From the NCBI RefSeq assembly GCF_900115685.1, contig NZ_FOXJ01000001.1, positions 186,001 to 250,000 on the forward strand: a stretch of DNA of 64,000 nucleotides. The letters are read 5' to 3'. The position numbers and the translations under genes are program-made. The stretch is from Variovorax sp. 770b2 (lineage in GTDB: Bacteria; Pseudomonadota; Gammaproteobacteria; Burkholderiales; Burkholderiaceae_C). The notes under the pieces are model-generated. The model worked only from the letters and a program-made list of their open reading frames with translations. It was not told the DNA's origin and made no database searches. Positions 50,616-59,346 of this stretch are shown here, piece by piece (within the stretch, counting starts at the first letter, position 1; each line of letters opens with the position of its first letter).

Positions 50616-52553
50616 ATGGCCAAAGACTTCGACCGGATGGAGGACTCCAACCCTTCCGCCAACCCCACGATCCACGACGTGTCCGACCCGAAGCGCCGGG
50701 TGCTCGTGCGCGGCGGTCTCGCGGCGGCGGTGGCCGGGCTTTTCGGGCCGCTCGCAGCCGGCGCGCTGGCCGGTTGCACCACCACCACCACCAGCGGCAG
50801 TGCGTCGGTGAGCACGCTGGGCCGCGCCATCGGCTTCAAGAGCGTGCCCATGGCTGCCGTCGATCGCGTCGTCGTGCCCGAGGGCTACAGCGCGCAGGTG
50901 CTCTACCGCTGGGGCGACGCCACGGGCATCGCGGGCCGCATGCCCGCCTTCAAGACCGACGGCTCCAACACCGCCGACGAACAGGCCCTGCAGGCCGGCA
51001 TGCACCACGACGGCATGGCCTTCTTTCCGATCGACGGATCGAACCGCGGCCTCCTGGTGCTGAACCACGAATACGTCGACGACGGCCTGCTGCACACCGA
51101 CGGCATGAAGACCTGGACGCCCGAGAAGGTGCGCAAGTCGATGCACGCGCACGGCGTGTCGGTCATCGAGCTGCAGCGCGAGGGCGCGAAGTGGTCGCAG
51201 GTGCTGCCCTCGCGTTTCGCGCGCCGCATCACCGCGCTCACGCCGATGACGCTCACCGGCCCCGCCGCCGGCCACCCGATGCTGCGCACCGCGGGCGACC
51301 CGGGCGGCACGCAGGTGCTGGGCACCTACAACAACTGCTCCAACGGCCAGACGCCGTGGGGCACCTACCTCACCTGCGAGGAAAACTTCGCCGACTACTT
51401 CGAAGGCACCGACACCCCCGACGCCCACCAGAAGCGCTGGGGCATCAGGAAGGGCAACGGCGCGAAGTACCGCTGGCACGAGCATGAGGAGCGCTTCGAC
51501 GTGGCCAGGCATCCGAACGAATCGAACCGCTACGGCTGGGTGGTCGAGATCGATCCGCAGGACCCGGCATCGACCCCGCGCAAGCGCACCGCCATGGGCC
51601 GCGCCGCGCACGAAGGCGCCGCCGTCGCGCTCACCAACGACGGCCGCGCCGTCGTCTACATGGGCGAGGACTCGCGCTTCGAATACATCTACAAGTTCGT
51701 GAGCCGCGACAAGGTGCAGCCCGGCGGCGCCGCCGCCAACCGCGAACTCCTGGACCACGGCACGCTGTATGTCGGCCGCTTCGACGTGGACGGCACGGGC
51801 GAGTGGCTGCCGCTCATCCAGGGCCGGAACGGGCTCGTCGCCGACAAGGGCTTCGCGAGCCAGGGCGACGTGCTCATCAAGGCGCGCCAGGCGAGCGACC
51901 TCCTGGGCGCCACCAAGATGGACCGCCCCGAATGGACCACCGTCGATCCGCTGACGAAGGAGGTCTACTGCACGCTCACCAACAACAGCAACCGCGGCGC
52001 GCCGGGCCAGCCCTTCATGGACGCGGCCAATCCGCGCTCCAACAACACGATGGGCCAGATCATCCGCTGGAAGGAAAGCGGCGACCTCGATGCGACCAAG
52101 TTCGACTGGAGCCACCTGGTGCTCGCGGGCGACCCCAAGCAGTCGCGCTACGAGGCGCAGGGCAACATCAAGGGCGACACCTTCGGCAGCCCCGACGGCC
52201 TGCTGGTCGATGCGCGCGGCGTGCTGTGGATCGAGACCGACGTGTCGACCTCCACGCTCGGCAAGGGCGAGTACGGCAACCTGCCGAACAACCAGATGCT
52301 GGCGTGCGACCCTACGAAGGGCGAGATCCGGCGCTTCCTCGTCGGCCCTTCGGGCTGCGAGATCACCGGCCTCACGGCCACGCCGGACCTGCGCACGCTG
52401 TTCATCAACATCCAGCATCCGGGCGAGCCGGCCAACGAGCGCAGCGACCCGGAGCGTCCGCTCGCGGTGTCCAAGTGGCCCGATGGCGCGGGGCGCCCGC
52501 GCTCGGCCACCGTCGCCATCACGAAGAACGACGGCGGCGTGATCGGGACCTGA
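50616..52553 (+). CDS. PhoX/DUF839 family alkaline phosphatase-like protein
   Basis: The 645-residue protein has K-R-R-V-L-V-R-G-G-L-A-A-A-V-A-G-L, a Tat-type signal, and the PhoX/DUF839 pattern: L-V-L-N-H-E-Y-V-D-D, Y-N-N-C-S-N-G-Q-T-P-W-G-T-Y-L-T-C-E-E-N-F, G-W-V-V-E-I-D, H-E-G-A-A-V and Y-M-G-E-D-S-R-F-E-Y. PhoX enzymes are calcium/iron-dependent phosphomonoesterases and phosphodiesterases. The frame extends upstream to 50121 on the shadow of virK; M at 50616 is the first sensible start. Confidence 0.9.
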   Translation: MAKDFDRMEDSNPSANPTIHDVSDPKRRVLVRGGLAAAVAGLFGPLAAGALAGCTTTTTSGSASVSTLGRAIGFKSVPMAAVDRVVVPEGYSAQVLYRWGDATGIAGRMPAFKTDGSNTADEQALQAGMHHDGMAFFPIDGSNRGLLVLNHEYVDDGLLHTDGMKTWTPEKVRKSMHAHGVSVIELQREGAKWSQVLPSRFARRITALTPMTLTGPAAGHPMLRTAGDPGGTQVLGTYNNCSNGQTPWGTYLTCEENFADYFEGTDTPDAHQKRWGIRKGNGAKYRWHEHEERFDVARHPNESNRYGWVVEIDPQDPASTPRKRTAMGRAAHEGAAVALTNDGRAVVYMGEDSRFEYIYKFVSRDKVQPGGAAANRELLDHGTLYVGRFDVDGTGEWLPLIQGRNGLVADKGFASQGDVLIKARQASDLLGATKMDRPEWTTVDPLTKEVYCTLTNNSNRGAPGQPFMDAANPRSNNTMGQIIRWKESGDLDATKFDWSHLVLAGDPKQSRYEAQGNIKGDTFGSPDGLLVDARGVLWIETDVSTSTLGKGEYGNLPNNQMLACDPTKGEIRRFLVGPSGCEITGLTATPDLRTLFINIQHPGEPANERSDPERPLAVSKWPDGAGRPRSATVAITKNDGGVIGT

Positions 52554-52571
52554 TGCCGGGAGCGGCGGCGC

Positions 52572-52823
52572 TCAGCAGGCGCCGCTGCTCCAGCAGCGCA
52601 GCGAGGGCATGAACAGGCCCAGGGCGAAGGTGATGGCGCAGAACACCAGCAGGATCAGCGCTGCCATGCGCAGTCCCTCGGCGTTCCAGCGCGGCGCGAA
52701 GCCGCTGATGAAACCCGAGGCCCACGTGCCCTCGATCCGCTCCGCGCCGCCCCAGCGCAGCACCCAGACCAGGAACAGCGCTTCGAGCGCATGAATGGCG
52801 ATCCACCAGATCAGCGACAACAT
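52572..52823 (-). CDS. Small two-helix membrane protein
   Basis: The 83-residue protein has hydrophobic helices at about 1-22 (MLSLIWWIAIHALEALFLVW) and 53-74 (M-A-A-L-I-L-L-V-F-C-A-I-T-F-A-L) and ends C-W-S-S-G-A-C. There is no known domain. It lies 18 bp after the NADH-dehydrogenase start region's partner gene end, on the same strand, so they may be co-transcribed. Its end faces the PhoX gene, with a GC hairpin across 52559-52592. Confidence 0.75.
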   Translation of the reverse strand: MLSLIWWIAIHALEALFLVWVLRWGGAERIEGTWASGFISGFAPRWNAEGLRMAALILLVFCAITFALGLFMPSLRCWSSGAC

Positions 52824-52841
52824 GGCCTCGGCTCCTCTGTT

Positions 52842-54188
52842 TCAGGATTCGCTCTTGCCCTGCACGTCGGCCACCACGCGCGCATTGCGCTGGAAGCTCC
52901 AGTACGCGCCCGCCCAGTCCATCATCACGACGACGCGGTTGCGAAAGCCGATGAGGAAGTACGCGTGCGCGAACAGCCAGAACAGCCACGCGAGCCGGCC
53001 GCTGAAACGCAGCGGGCCGAAGGGGGTACCCAGGTCCACCACCGCCGAATTGCGGCCGATGGTGGCCAGGTTGCCGTAGTCCGCATAGCGGAACGGCACG
53101 GTCGGCTGGCCCGCGATGCGGCGCAGGATGTTCGACGCCGCGGCGCGCCCCATCTGCTTGGCGCCGGGCGACACGCCGGGCACCGGCTTGGGCTCCTTGC
53201 CGGGCGCATGGCTCATGGCGGCGGCGAGGTCGCCCACCACGCTGATTTCGGGGTGGCCCGCGAGGCCGAGGTCGGGCTCGACCTTGATGCGGCCCGCGCG
53301 GTCGCATTCGACGCCGGTTGCGGTGCCGAGCATGCGGCCCAGCGGCGAGGCCGCGACGCCCGCGGCCCAGACCACGCAGCTGCTGTCGATCCGGTAGCTC
53401 GCGACCGGTGCGCCATCCGCGCCGCCGCCGGTCTGCACTTCGAGCCCCGTCGCATCGATGGCGGTGACGCGGGCATTCAGCCGCACTTCGACGCCGAGCT
53501 TTTCCAGCTGCTCGAGCGCCTTCTGGCTCAAGCTTTCGGGCATGGCCTGCAGCACGCGCGGGCCGCCTTCCACAAGCAGCACCTGCGAGCTGCTCGGGTC
53601 GATGTGGCGGAACTCGCCCGAGAGCGTGTGCTTGGCGATTTCGGCGAGCGTGCCGGCCATCTCCACGCCGGTCGGGCCGGCGCCGATCACCACGAAGGTG
53701 AGGAGCGCGCGGCGCAGCGCGGGGTCGGTGGTGGTCTCGGCGGTCTCGAACGACAGCAGCACGCGGCGGCGGATCTCGAAGGCATCGGCCAGCGTCTTCA
53801 GGCCCGGCGCGACGGGCGCCCATTCGTCGTGGCCGAAATAGCTGTGCGTGGCGCCGGCGGCGACGACCAGGTGGTCGTAGGGCACGCTGGTGCCGCTGGC
53901 CAGCTGCACCGTGCGGCCGGCCGGATCGATGGCGCTCACTTCGCCCAAGAGCGTCGTGATGTTCGGTTGCTTGCGAAACAGCGCGCGCACCGGCGCGGCG
54001 ATGGAGGGCGCGGCGAGCCCGGCGGTCGCCACCTGGTAGAGCAGGGGCTGGAACAGGTGGTGGTTGGTCTTGTCGATCACGGTGACATCGACGTCGGCGC
54101 TCTGCAGCTTGCGGGCCGCCTCGAGTCCGCCGAATCCGCAGCCGACGATGACGACCTTGGGCCTGGCCGGGGAGGTGTTCGTTTGCAT
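52842..54188 (-). CDS. ndh: Type II NADH dehydrogenase (NDH-2)
   Basis: The 448-residue flavoprotein has V-V-I-V-G-C-G-F-G-G-L-E-A-A (FAD), V-V-I-G-A-G-P-T-G-V-E-M-A-G (NAD), V-V-W-A-A-G-V-A-A-S and V-G-D-L-A-A (FAD). The C-terminal L-A-W-L-F-W-L-F-A-H-A-Y-F-L-I-G-F segment is the membrane-binding part. It oxidises NADH and reduces quinone without pumping protons. M at 54188 matches the family start. Confidence 0.92.
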   Translation of the reverse strand: MQTNTSPARPKVVIVGCGFGGLEAARKLQSADVDVTVIDKTNHHLFQPLLYQVATAGLAAPSIAAPVRALFRKQPNITTLLGEVSAIDPAGRTVQLASGTSVPYDHLVVAAGATHSYFGHDEWAPVAPGLKTLADAFEIRRRVLLSFETAETTTDPALRRALLTFVVIGAGPTGVEMAGTLAEIAKHTLSGEFRHIDPSSSQVLLVEGGPRVLQAMPESLSQKALEQLEKLGVEVRLNARVTAIDATGLEVQTGGGADGAPVASYRIDSSCVVWAAGVAASPLGRMLGTATGVECDRAGRIKVEPDLGLAGHPEISVVGDLAAAMSHAPGKEPKPVPGVSPGAKQMGRAAASNILRRIAGQPTVPFRYADYGNLATIGRNSAVVDLGTPFGPLRFSGRLAWLFWLFAHAYFLIGFRNRVVVMMDWAGAYWSFQRNARVVADVQGKSES

Positions 54189-54343
54189 CGAACGGATGAT
54201 ACGCAGCCGCCCTGCACACCCCGCCATCTTGTGCCACAGTGGCTGCCCGTCGAATTTCCGGCGGCAGCCCTGCGGCGTTTTGTCCTACGGACGGCGCCGA
54301 CCCGGATGGGCTAAAACTTGCGGCTGACCCGACTGGAGACCCC

Positions 54344-55618
54344 ATGACGCTTTCCCGGCCGATCACACAGGCGGCGAGCACACTGCGCGACAGATTCCGC
54401 GACGTGCGCGCCACGACCCTGGCCCTGGCCGCCCCGCTTTCCGCCGAAGACCAGTGCATCCAGTCGATGCCCGATGCGAGCCCGACCAAGTGGCATCTCG
54501 CGCACACGACGTGGTTCTTCGAGACCGTGCTGCTGCAGCCGCATGCGCAGGGCTACGAGCCTTTCGACACACGGTTCCATTACCTCTTCAACTCGTACTA
54601 CGAGGCGCTCGGGCCGCGGCATCCGCGCCCGCAGCGCGGGCTGCTCACGCGGCCGTCGGTGGACGAGGTGCATGCGTACCGGCGGCATGTGGACGAGGCG
54701 GTGCTGGCGCTGCTCGAAGGCGGCATCCAGGCGCAGGACTGGGCCGCCATCGAGCCCATCGTCACGCTGGGCTTGAACCACGAGCAGCAACACCAGGAGC
54801 TGCTGCTGACCGACATCCTGCACGCGCTCTCGTGCAATCCGCTGCTGCCCGCGTACAAGCCTGCGAGCGGGCCCGCGTTGCGCCTGGCCGCAGTACCGCA
54901 GCCTGTACGGTGGCTTTCGCAGCCCGGCGGCATCGCCGAGGTGGGACATGCGGGCTCCGGTTTTTCCTTCGACAACGAGACGCCGCGACACCAGGCGCTG
55001 CTGCGGCCGTATGCGATTGCTGACCGGCTCGTGAACTGCGGCGACTACGCGCAGTTCATCGCCGATGGAGGCTATCAGCGTGCGGAGCTGTGGCTCTCCG
55101 ATGGATGGGCCGCGGTGCAGGCCAATGGCTGGCGCCATCCGGCGTACTGGCTCGCGGCCGACGATCCGCGCCTGGGCCTCGATCCGCAGCACCCCCATCA
55201 GCAGCCGCAGGGGGGTGCCGGCTGGCAGGTGTTCGGCCTGCACGGCGTGCGGCCGATGGAGGCCGATGCGCCGGTGGCGCAGCTGAGTTTTTATGAAGCC
55301 GCCGCTTATGCCGAATGGGCCGGCGCGCGGCTGCCGACCGAGTTCGAATGGGAGGCCGCGTTCGACGCGCCCGGCATCACGCAGATGACCGGCCACGTCT
55401 GGCAGTGGACGCGTTCCTCCTACGACCCGTACCCGGGCTTTCGCCCGATGCCCGGCATCGCGGCCGAATACAACGGCAAGTTCATGGTGGGGCAACTGGT
55501 GCTGCGCGGCGGCAGCGTGGCCACGCCGGCCGGGCACGCACGGCCCAGTTATCGCAATTTCTTTCCGCCGGCAGCGCGCTGGCAATTCTCGGGGCTGCGG
55601 CTCGCGAAAGACCTTTGA
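54344..55618 (+). CDS. egtB: Ergothioneine biosynthesis protein EgtB
   Basis: The 424-residue protein has an N-terminal DinB-like domain with the iron ligands (S-P-T-K-W-H-L-A-H-T-T-W-F-F-E, and L-N-H-E-Q-Q-H-Q-E-L, an HxxxHxE site) and a C-terminal FGE/sulfatase-modifying domain (Q-M-T-G-H-V-W-Q-W-T, L-R-G-G-S, R-N-F-F). It makes the sulfoxide bond between N-trimethylhistidine and a thiol donor. GGAG precedes the ATG at 54344. It is followed by egtD with a 2-bp gap. The C-S lyase and any gamma-glutamylcysteine enzymes are not in the window. Confidence 0.95.
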   Translation: MTLSRPITQAASTLRDRFRDVRATTLALAAPLSAEDQCIQSMPDASPTKWHLAHTTWFFETVLLQPHAQGYEPFDTRFHYLFNSYYEALGPRHPRPQRGLLTRPSVDEVHAYRRHVDEAVLALLEGGIQAQDWAAIEPIVTLGLNHEQQHQELLLTDILHALSCNPLLPAYKPASGPALRLAAVPQPVRWLSQPGGIAEVGHAGSGFSFDNETPRHQALLRPYAIADRLVNCGDYAQFIADGGYQRAELWLSDGWAAVQANGWRHPAYWLAADDPRLGLDPQHPHQQPQGGAGWQVFGLHGVRPMEADAPVAQLSFYEAAAYAEWAGARLPTEFEWEAAFDAPGITQMTGHVWQWTRSSYDPYPGFRPMPGIAAEYNGKFMVGQLVLRGGSVATPAGHARPSYRNFFPPAARWQFSGLRLAKDL

Positions 55619-55620
55619 TC

Positions 55621-56628
55621 ATGCGCAATCCAACTTCTTCCTCGTCGCTGTCTTCGTTCGTTGCCTCGAAGTCGGCCAAGACGCCCCGCTCGCCGGCGGC
55701 TGTCGTGCCGCTGTCCGAATTCGGACGGGAGATGCAGGCAGGTCTTGCGCGCACGCCGCGCAGCATCTCGCCCAAGTTTTTCTACGACGTGGCGGGCTCG
55801 CAGCTGTTCGACCGCATCTGCGACTTGCCCGAGTACTACCCGACGCGCACCGAACTGCGCATCCTGGGTGAATGCGCGGGCGAGATCGCCGGGCAGGTCG
55901 GACCGAACGCGGAGATCGTGGAGTTCGGCGCTGGCTCGCTCACGAAAGTGCGACTGCTGCTCGATGCGCTCGAAACGCCCAAGCGCTATCTGCCGATCGA
56001 CATTTCGGGGGAGCACCTGGAGGCGGCTGCGCAGCGGCTGAAGGCGGACTATCCGGCGCTCGTGGTGCAGCCCATTGCCGCGGACTACACGATGCCCCTG
56101 GTGCTGCCTGCGCCGATGGCGGGTTCCGGTCGCCGCGTCGGTTTTTTCCCGGGCTCGACGATCGGCAATTTCGAGCCTGAGGAGGCGCTGGCTTTCCTGC
56201 AGCTCGCGGCGCGGATGCTGCGTGGGGGCGGGCTGCTGATCGGGGTCGATCTGGTGAAGGCGCCGGAGCGCTTGCATGCGGCTTACAACGATGCGCAAGG
56301 GGTGACTGCGGACTTCAATCTGAATCTGCTTCGGCGTGCGAATGCCGAACTGGATGCGGACTTCGATCTGGATGGTTTTGCGCATGCGGCGTTCTACAAC
56401 GCGCCTCGGCAGCGGATCGAGATGCATCTGGTGAGCCGCAAGGCCCAGAGCGTTTCCTTGAATGGGGAACGGTTTGGGTTCGAGGAGGGCGAGACCATTC
56501 ACACCGAGTACTCGCACAAGTTCACTGTGGATGGGCTTCGTGCGCTGGCTGTTCGTGCCGGCTTCCGGCCGGGGGCGGTTTGGACGGACCCGGAGAAGCT
56601 CTTCAGCGTTCACTGGCTGGCTGCCTAG
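55621..56628 (+). CDS. egtD: L-histidine N-alpha-methyltransferase EgtD
   Basis: The 335-residue protein has the EgtD pattern: P-K-F-F-Y-D-V-A-G-S-Q-L-F-D-R-I-C, L-P-E-Y-Y-P-T-R-T-E, V-E-F-G-A-G-S-L-T-K (SAM site), F-F-P-G-S-T-I-G-N-F and H-T-E-Y-S-H-K-F. It methylates histidine three times to hercynine, the substrate of EgtB. A low-complexity Ser/Ala N-terminus (about 1-28) precedes the domain. The large repeat at 56638 follows it. Confidence 0.95.
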   Translation: MRNPTSSSSLSSFVASKSAKTPRSPAAVVPLSEFGREMQAGLARTPRSISPKFFYDVAGSQLFDRICDLPEYYPTRTELRILGECAGEIAGQVGPNAEIVEFGAGSLTKVRLLLDALETPKRYLPIDISGEHLEAAAQRLKADYPALVVQPIAADYTMPLVLPAPMAGSGRRVGFFPGSTIGNFEPEEALAFLQLAARMLRGGGLLIGVDLVKAPERLHAAYNDAQGVTADFNLNLLRRANAELDADFDLDGFAHAAFYNAPRQRIEMHLVSRKAQSVSLNGERFGFEEGETIHTEYSHKFTVDGLRALAVRAGFRPGAVWTDPEKLFSVHWLAA

Positions 56629-56637
56629 TTTTCTTTC

Positions 56638-56854
56638 CGAGGCCGGGTCTCGCCCCGGCGGGCGACTCACTTTCTTTTGCTTCGCCAAAAGAAAGTAAGC
56701 AAAGAAAAGGCGACCCCACTGTCTGCGACCCCTTCGCTGCGCTACGTAGCGAAGCGAAGGGTCGCAGACAGCAGGGTCGCCTTTTCTTTTGCCTACGTTT
56801 CTTTGGCGAAGCAAAGAAACGTAGGTCGCCTGCCGGGGCGAGACCCGGCCTCGG
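56638..56854. repeat. Nested palindromic (cloverleaf-like) intergenic element
   Basis: An outer stem of about 28 bp (about 56639-56665 with 56825-56853) encloses three hairpins: 56669-56696 (ACTTTCTTTTGC/...AAAAGAAAGT), 56701-56790 (AAAGAAAAGGCGACCC pairing with its inverse about 50 bp on), and 56791-56825 (CCTACGTTTCTTT/AAAGAAACGTAGG). The gap from 56629 to 57003 has no other feature. I recall similar text scattered in Variovorax and Acidovorax genomes. Confidence 0.9.
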
Positions 56855-57003
56855 GACAAAAACCACCTCAATAACGTTCATACATCCCCGAAGAAATCAC
56901 GCAAGCCGAGCAACGGCACAATACCCAAGCCCCGTGCGCCCAGCGACCAAGGCCATCGCAACGGCCAGCGCCCCCCGCACCCCTCCCTTGGAGACCAAGA
57001 CAA

Positions 57004-57285
57004 ATGAAAGCAACCTGGAACGGCGTCACCGTCGCCGAAAGCGACGACACCGTGCTCGTCGAAGGCAACCACTACTTCCCGATGAGTTCGCTCAACCGCG
57101 ATCACGTCACCTTCAGCAACCACAAGACCACCTGCCCCTGGAAGGGCACCGCGAGCTACTACTCGCTGCTGGTCAACGGCGAGCTCAACACCGACGCCGC
57201 GTGGTACTACGCCGACCCGAAGCCCGAAGCCGAGGAAATTCGCGACCGCGTCGCGTTCTGGAAGGATGTGAAGGTCAGCGCGTGA
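57004..57285 (+). CDS. DUF427 family protein
   Basis: The 93-residue protein has the DUF427 marks: A-T-W-N-G-V-T-V-A-E-S-D-D-T, V-E-G-N-H-Y-F-P, C-P-W-K-G-T-A-S-Y-Y and A-W-Y-Y-A-D-P-K. It is small, cytosolic and of unknown function. Its stop overlaps the start of the dioxygenase by the sequence GTGA, so the pair is translated together. Confidence 0.9.
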   Translation: MKATWNGVTVAESDDTVLVEGNHYFPMSSLNRDHVTFSNHKTTCPWKGTASYYSLLVNGELNTDAAWYYADPKPEAEEIRDRVAFWKDVKVSA

Positions 57286-58037
57286 CCACCGCCGCCTTCA
57301 CGCCGCCCTTCATCGATCCTGCCGAACTGCCCGCCGCGCTGCGCGAACAGGGCTACGCGGTGCTGAGCCCGCAGGGCGTTGGCGACTGGCTGGGCGCACC
57401 GCTCTCGCAGCTGGAGGCACTGCACGCGGACTGGAACGACCTTCCGCCCGACGAGTATCTGAAGGACGGCGGCCGCTACCGCACGCGCCGCCATGCGTGT
57501 TTCACCGTCCAGGCCGATGACAACGCCACGCTGCAGCAGGTGCCGCATCGCGCGCACTGGCAGCCGGTCGAGTACAACGCGCTGCACGGCGGCATGCAGC
57601 GCTGGTTCGCGCCGATGCTTGCCGAGACCATCGTGCAGCCAGTGTGGCAGCGCCTGCTGCAGCACCTGGGTACCGCGGCGAGCGACATGCGCGGTGCGCC
57701 GCAAAAATGGTTCGTCGAGGCGCACCAGTTCCGCATCGACACCGCGGGCGGCATCGGCCGTCCGACCCCCGAAGGCGCGCACCGCGACGGCGTCGATCTC
57801 GTGGCCGTCGCATTGGTCGGCCGTCAAGGCATCAAGGGCGGCGAGACGCGCGTGTTCGAGGCCAACGGCCGGCGCGGCGAGCGCTTCACCATGACCGAAC
57901 CGTGGACGCTGCTCGTGCTCGACGACGCACGCGTCATTCACGAATCCACGCCGATCCAGCCGCTCGAAGAGGGCGGCGCGGGCTGGCGCGATACGCTCGT
58001 GATCACCTGCCGATCGCAGGGTTTCCAAGGCGATTGA
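57282..58037 (+). CDS. 2OG-Fe(II) dioxygenase family protein (PF10014 type)
   Basis: The 251-residue product has the iron-binding G-A-H-R-D-G-V-D (His-x-Asp) and V-I-H-E-S-T-P (distal His) with L-V-I-T-C-R (2OG Arg). PF10014 members include amino-acid hydroxylases such as isoleucine dioxygenase. The start is GTG at 57282; the frame runs back through the repeat to 56580 without sense. Coupled to DUF427. The substrate is unknown. Confidence 0.85.
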   Translation: MTTAAFTPPFIDPAELPAALREQGYAVLSPQGVGDWLGAPLSQLEALHADWNDLPPDEYLKDGGRYRTRRHACFTVQADDNATLQQVPHRAHWQPVEYNALHGGMQRWFAPMLAETIVQPVWQRLLQHLGTAASDMRGAPQKWFVEAHQFRIDTAGGIGRPTPEGAHRDGVDLVAVALVGRQGIKGGETRVFEANGRRGERFTMTEPWTLLVLDDARVIHESTPIQPLEEGGAGWRDTLVITCRSQGFQGD

Positions 58038-58165
58038 AGCGCTTTGGCGGCACTTGCGGGTGTCGCTGGCACGAGTCCTACAGCCACCCAACGGCGTAGC
58101 GGTTAAATTCGGGACCCGGTTCGACTTCGAGCCGTGTCTGTCTGCGAACGAAAGCGAGGTCCGCC

Positions 58166-58606
58166 ATGTTCAATCACATCCTGGTTCCCATCGACGGTTC
58201 TGAAACTTCCATGCTCGCCGTCAGCAAGGCCAGTGGCCTCGCACTGGCTTTCGGAAGCCGCATCACGTTGATTCACGTGATCGACAACTACCCCTTCATC
58301 GGCGTGGGCGCGGACTACGCGCTCGGCCAGAACGAATACCTGGCCGCCGCCACCGCGAGCGCCAATGCGGCCCTCGCACGCGGCGTGGCCGCATTGGCCG
58401 CAGAGGGCCTGCACAGCGACCAGCGCGTGATCGACGGCCACGTGGTGCACGAAGGCATCGTCGACACGGCCATCGCCATCGCGGCCGACCTGATCGTGAT
58501 GGGCTCGCACGGCCGCAGCGGCATCGAGAAACTGCTGCTGGGCAGCGTCACGCAGCGCGTGCTGCAGGACGCGACGATGCCGGTGCTCGTGGTCAAGGGC
58601 GGCTGA
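58166..58606 (+). CDS. Universal stress protein (UspA family)
   Basis: The 146-residue protein has H-I-L-V-P-I-D-G-S-E-T-S, I-H-V-I-D and the ATP-binding pattern M-G-S-H-G-R-S-G-I-E-K-L-L-L-G-S-V-T, so it should bind ATP. It acts in the cytosol under stress; the exact role is not clear. It overlaps the convergent pseudouridine synthase gene by 14 bp. Confidence 0.93.
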   Translation: MFNHILVPIDGSETSMLAVSKASGLALAFGSRITLIHVIDNYPFIGVGADYALGQNEYLAAATASANAALARGVAALAAEGLHSDQRVIDGHVVHEGIVDTAIAIAADLIVMGSHGRSGIEKLLLGSVTQRVLQDATMPVLVVKGG

Positions 58607-59255
58607 GCGAAAAGCCCGGCCTGCTTTCGAAGCGAAGGGCCTGCTGCGTCGCCGGATGTGCGAAGGCCAGCTCGCTCGCATGCAGCAGCAGGCGCGGCGC
58701 ACGCGCCTGCAACGCGGCATCGCCATACAACGCATCGCCCAGGATCGGATGACCGATCGACAGCAGGTGCACGCGCAGCTGGTGCGTGCGGCCCGTCTCG
58801 GGCTCCAGCAGCACATGGGTCGCGCTGGAATCTCCTTGCACCGATGACGCCAGCGCGCGCCAGCGCGTGAGGCTGGGCTTGCCCGCCGGGTCGGTCTTCT
58901 GCAGCGGCCTGCGCGGCCAGTCGGCCATCAGCGGCGCATCGATGACCGACCAGTCTTCGCGCACGGGCATCGTGCCATCGACGATGGCTTCGTAGCGCTT
59001 GTGCACCTGCCGCTCGGCAAAGGCGGCGCTCAATGCGCGCTGCATGTCCAGGCTGCGCGCCATCGCCACGAGGCCGCTGGTGGCCATGTCCAGGCGGTGC
59101 ACGATCAGCGCATCGGGCCATTGGCGCATCGCGCGTGCGCTCAGGCAGTCCTGCTTGTCGTCGCCGCGGCCGGGCACGCAGAGCAGGCCCGCGGGCTTCT
59201 CGAGCACCAGCAAATGGGCGTCTTCGTGGAGGGGGTGCAGCAGCGGCGCGGTCAT
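58593..59255 (-). CDS. RluA-family pseudouridine synthase
   Basis: The 220-residue protein has the catalytic V-H-R-L-D-M-A-T-S-G-L, P-E-T-G-R-T-H-Q-L-R-V-H and G-D-A-L-Y-G. There is no S4 domain, so it belongs to the shorter RluA/TruC-like group that modifies rRNA or tRNA uridines. M at 59255 is chosen over M at 59285. It is divergent from the MFS gene. Confidence 0.9.
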   Translation of the reverse strand: MTAPLLHPLHEDAHLLVLEKPAGLLCVPGRGDDKQDCLSARAMRQWPDALIVHRLDMATSGLVAMARSLDMQRALSAAFAERQVHKRYEAIVDGTMPVREDWSVIDAPLMADWPRRPLQKTDPAGKPSLTRWRALASSVQGDSSATHVLLEPETGRTHQLRVHLLSIGHPILGDALYGDAALQARAPRLLLHASELAFAHPATQQALRFESRPGFSLSRP

Positions 59256-59346
59256 GGAGGAAGCGAGTGTAGAGAGGGCGCGCAAGGCAGGGCCTTGCGC
59301 CTTGCTAACGGGCGGCTCATGGCGCCTCGGCTATCCTCGACGCACA

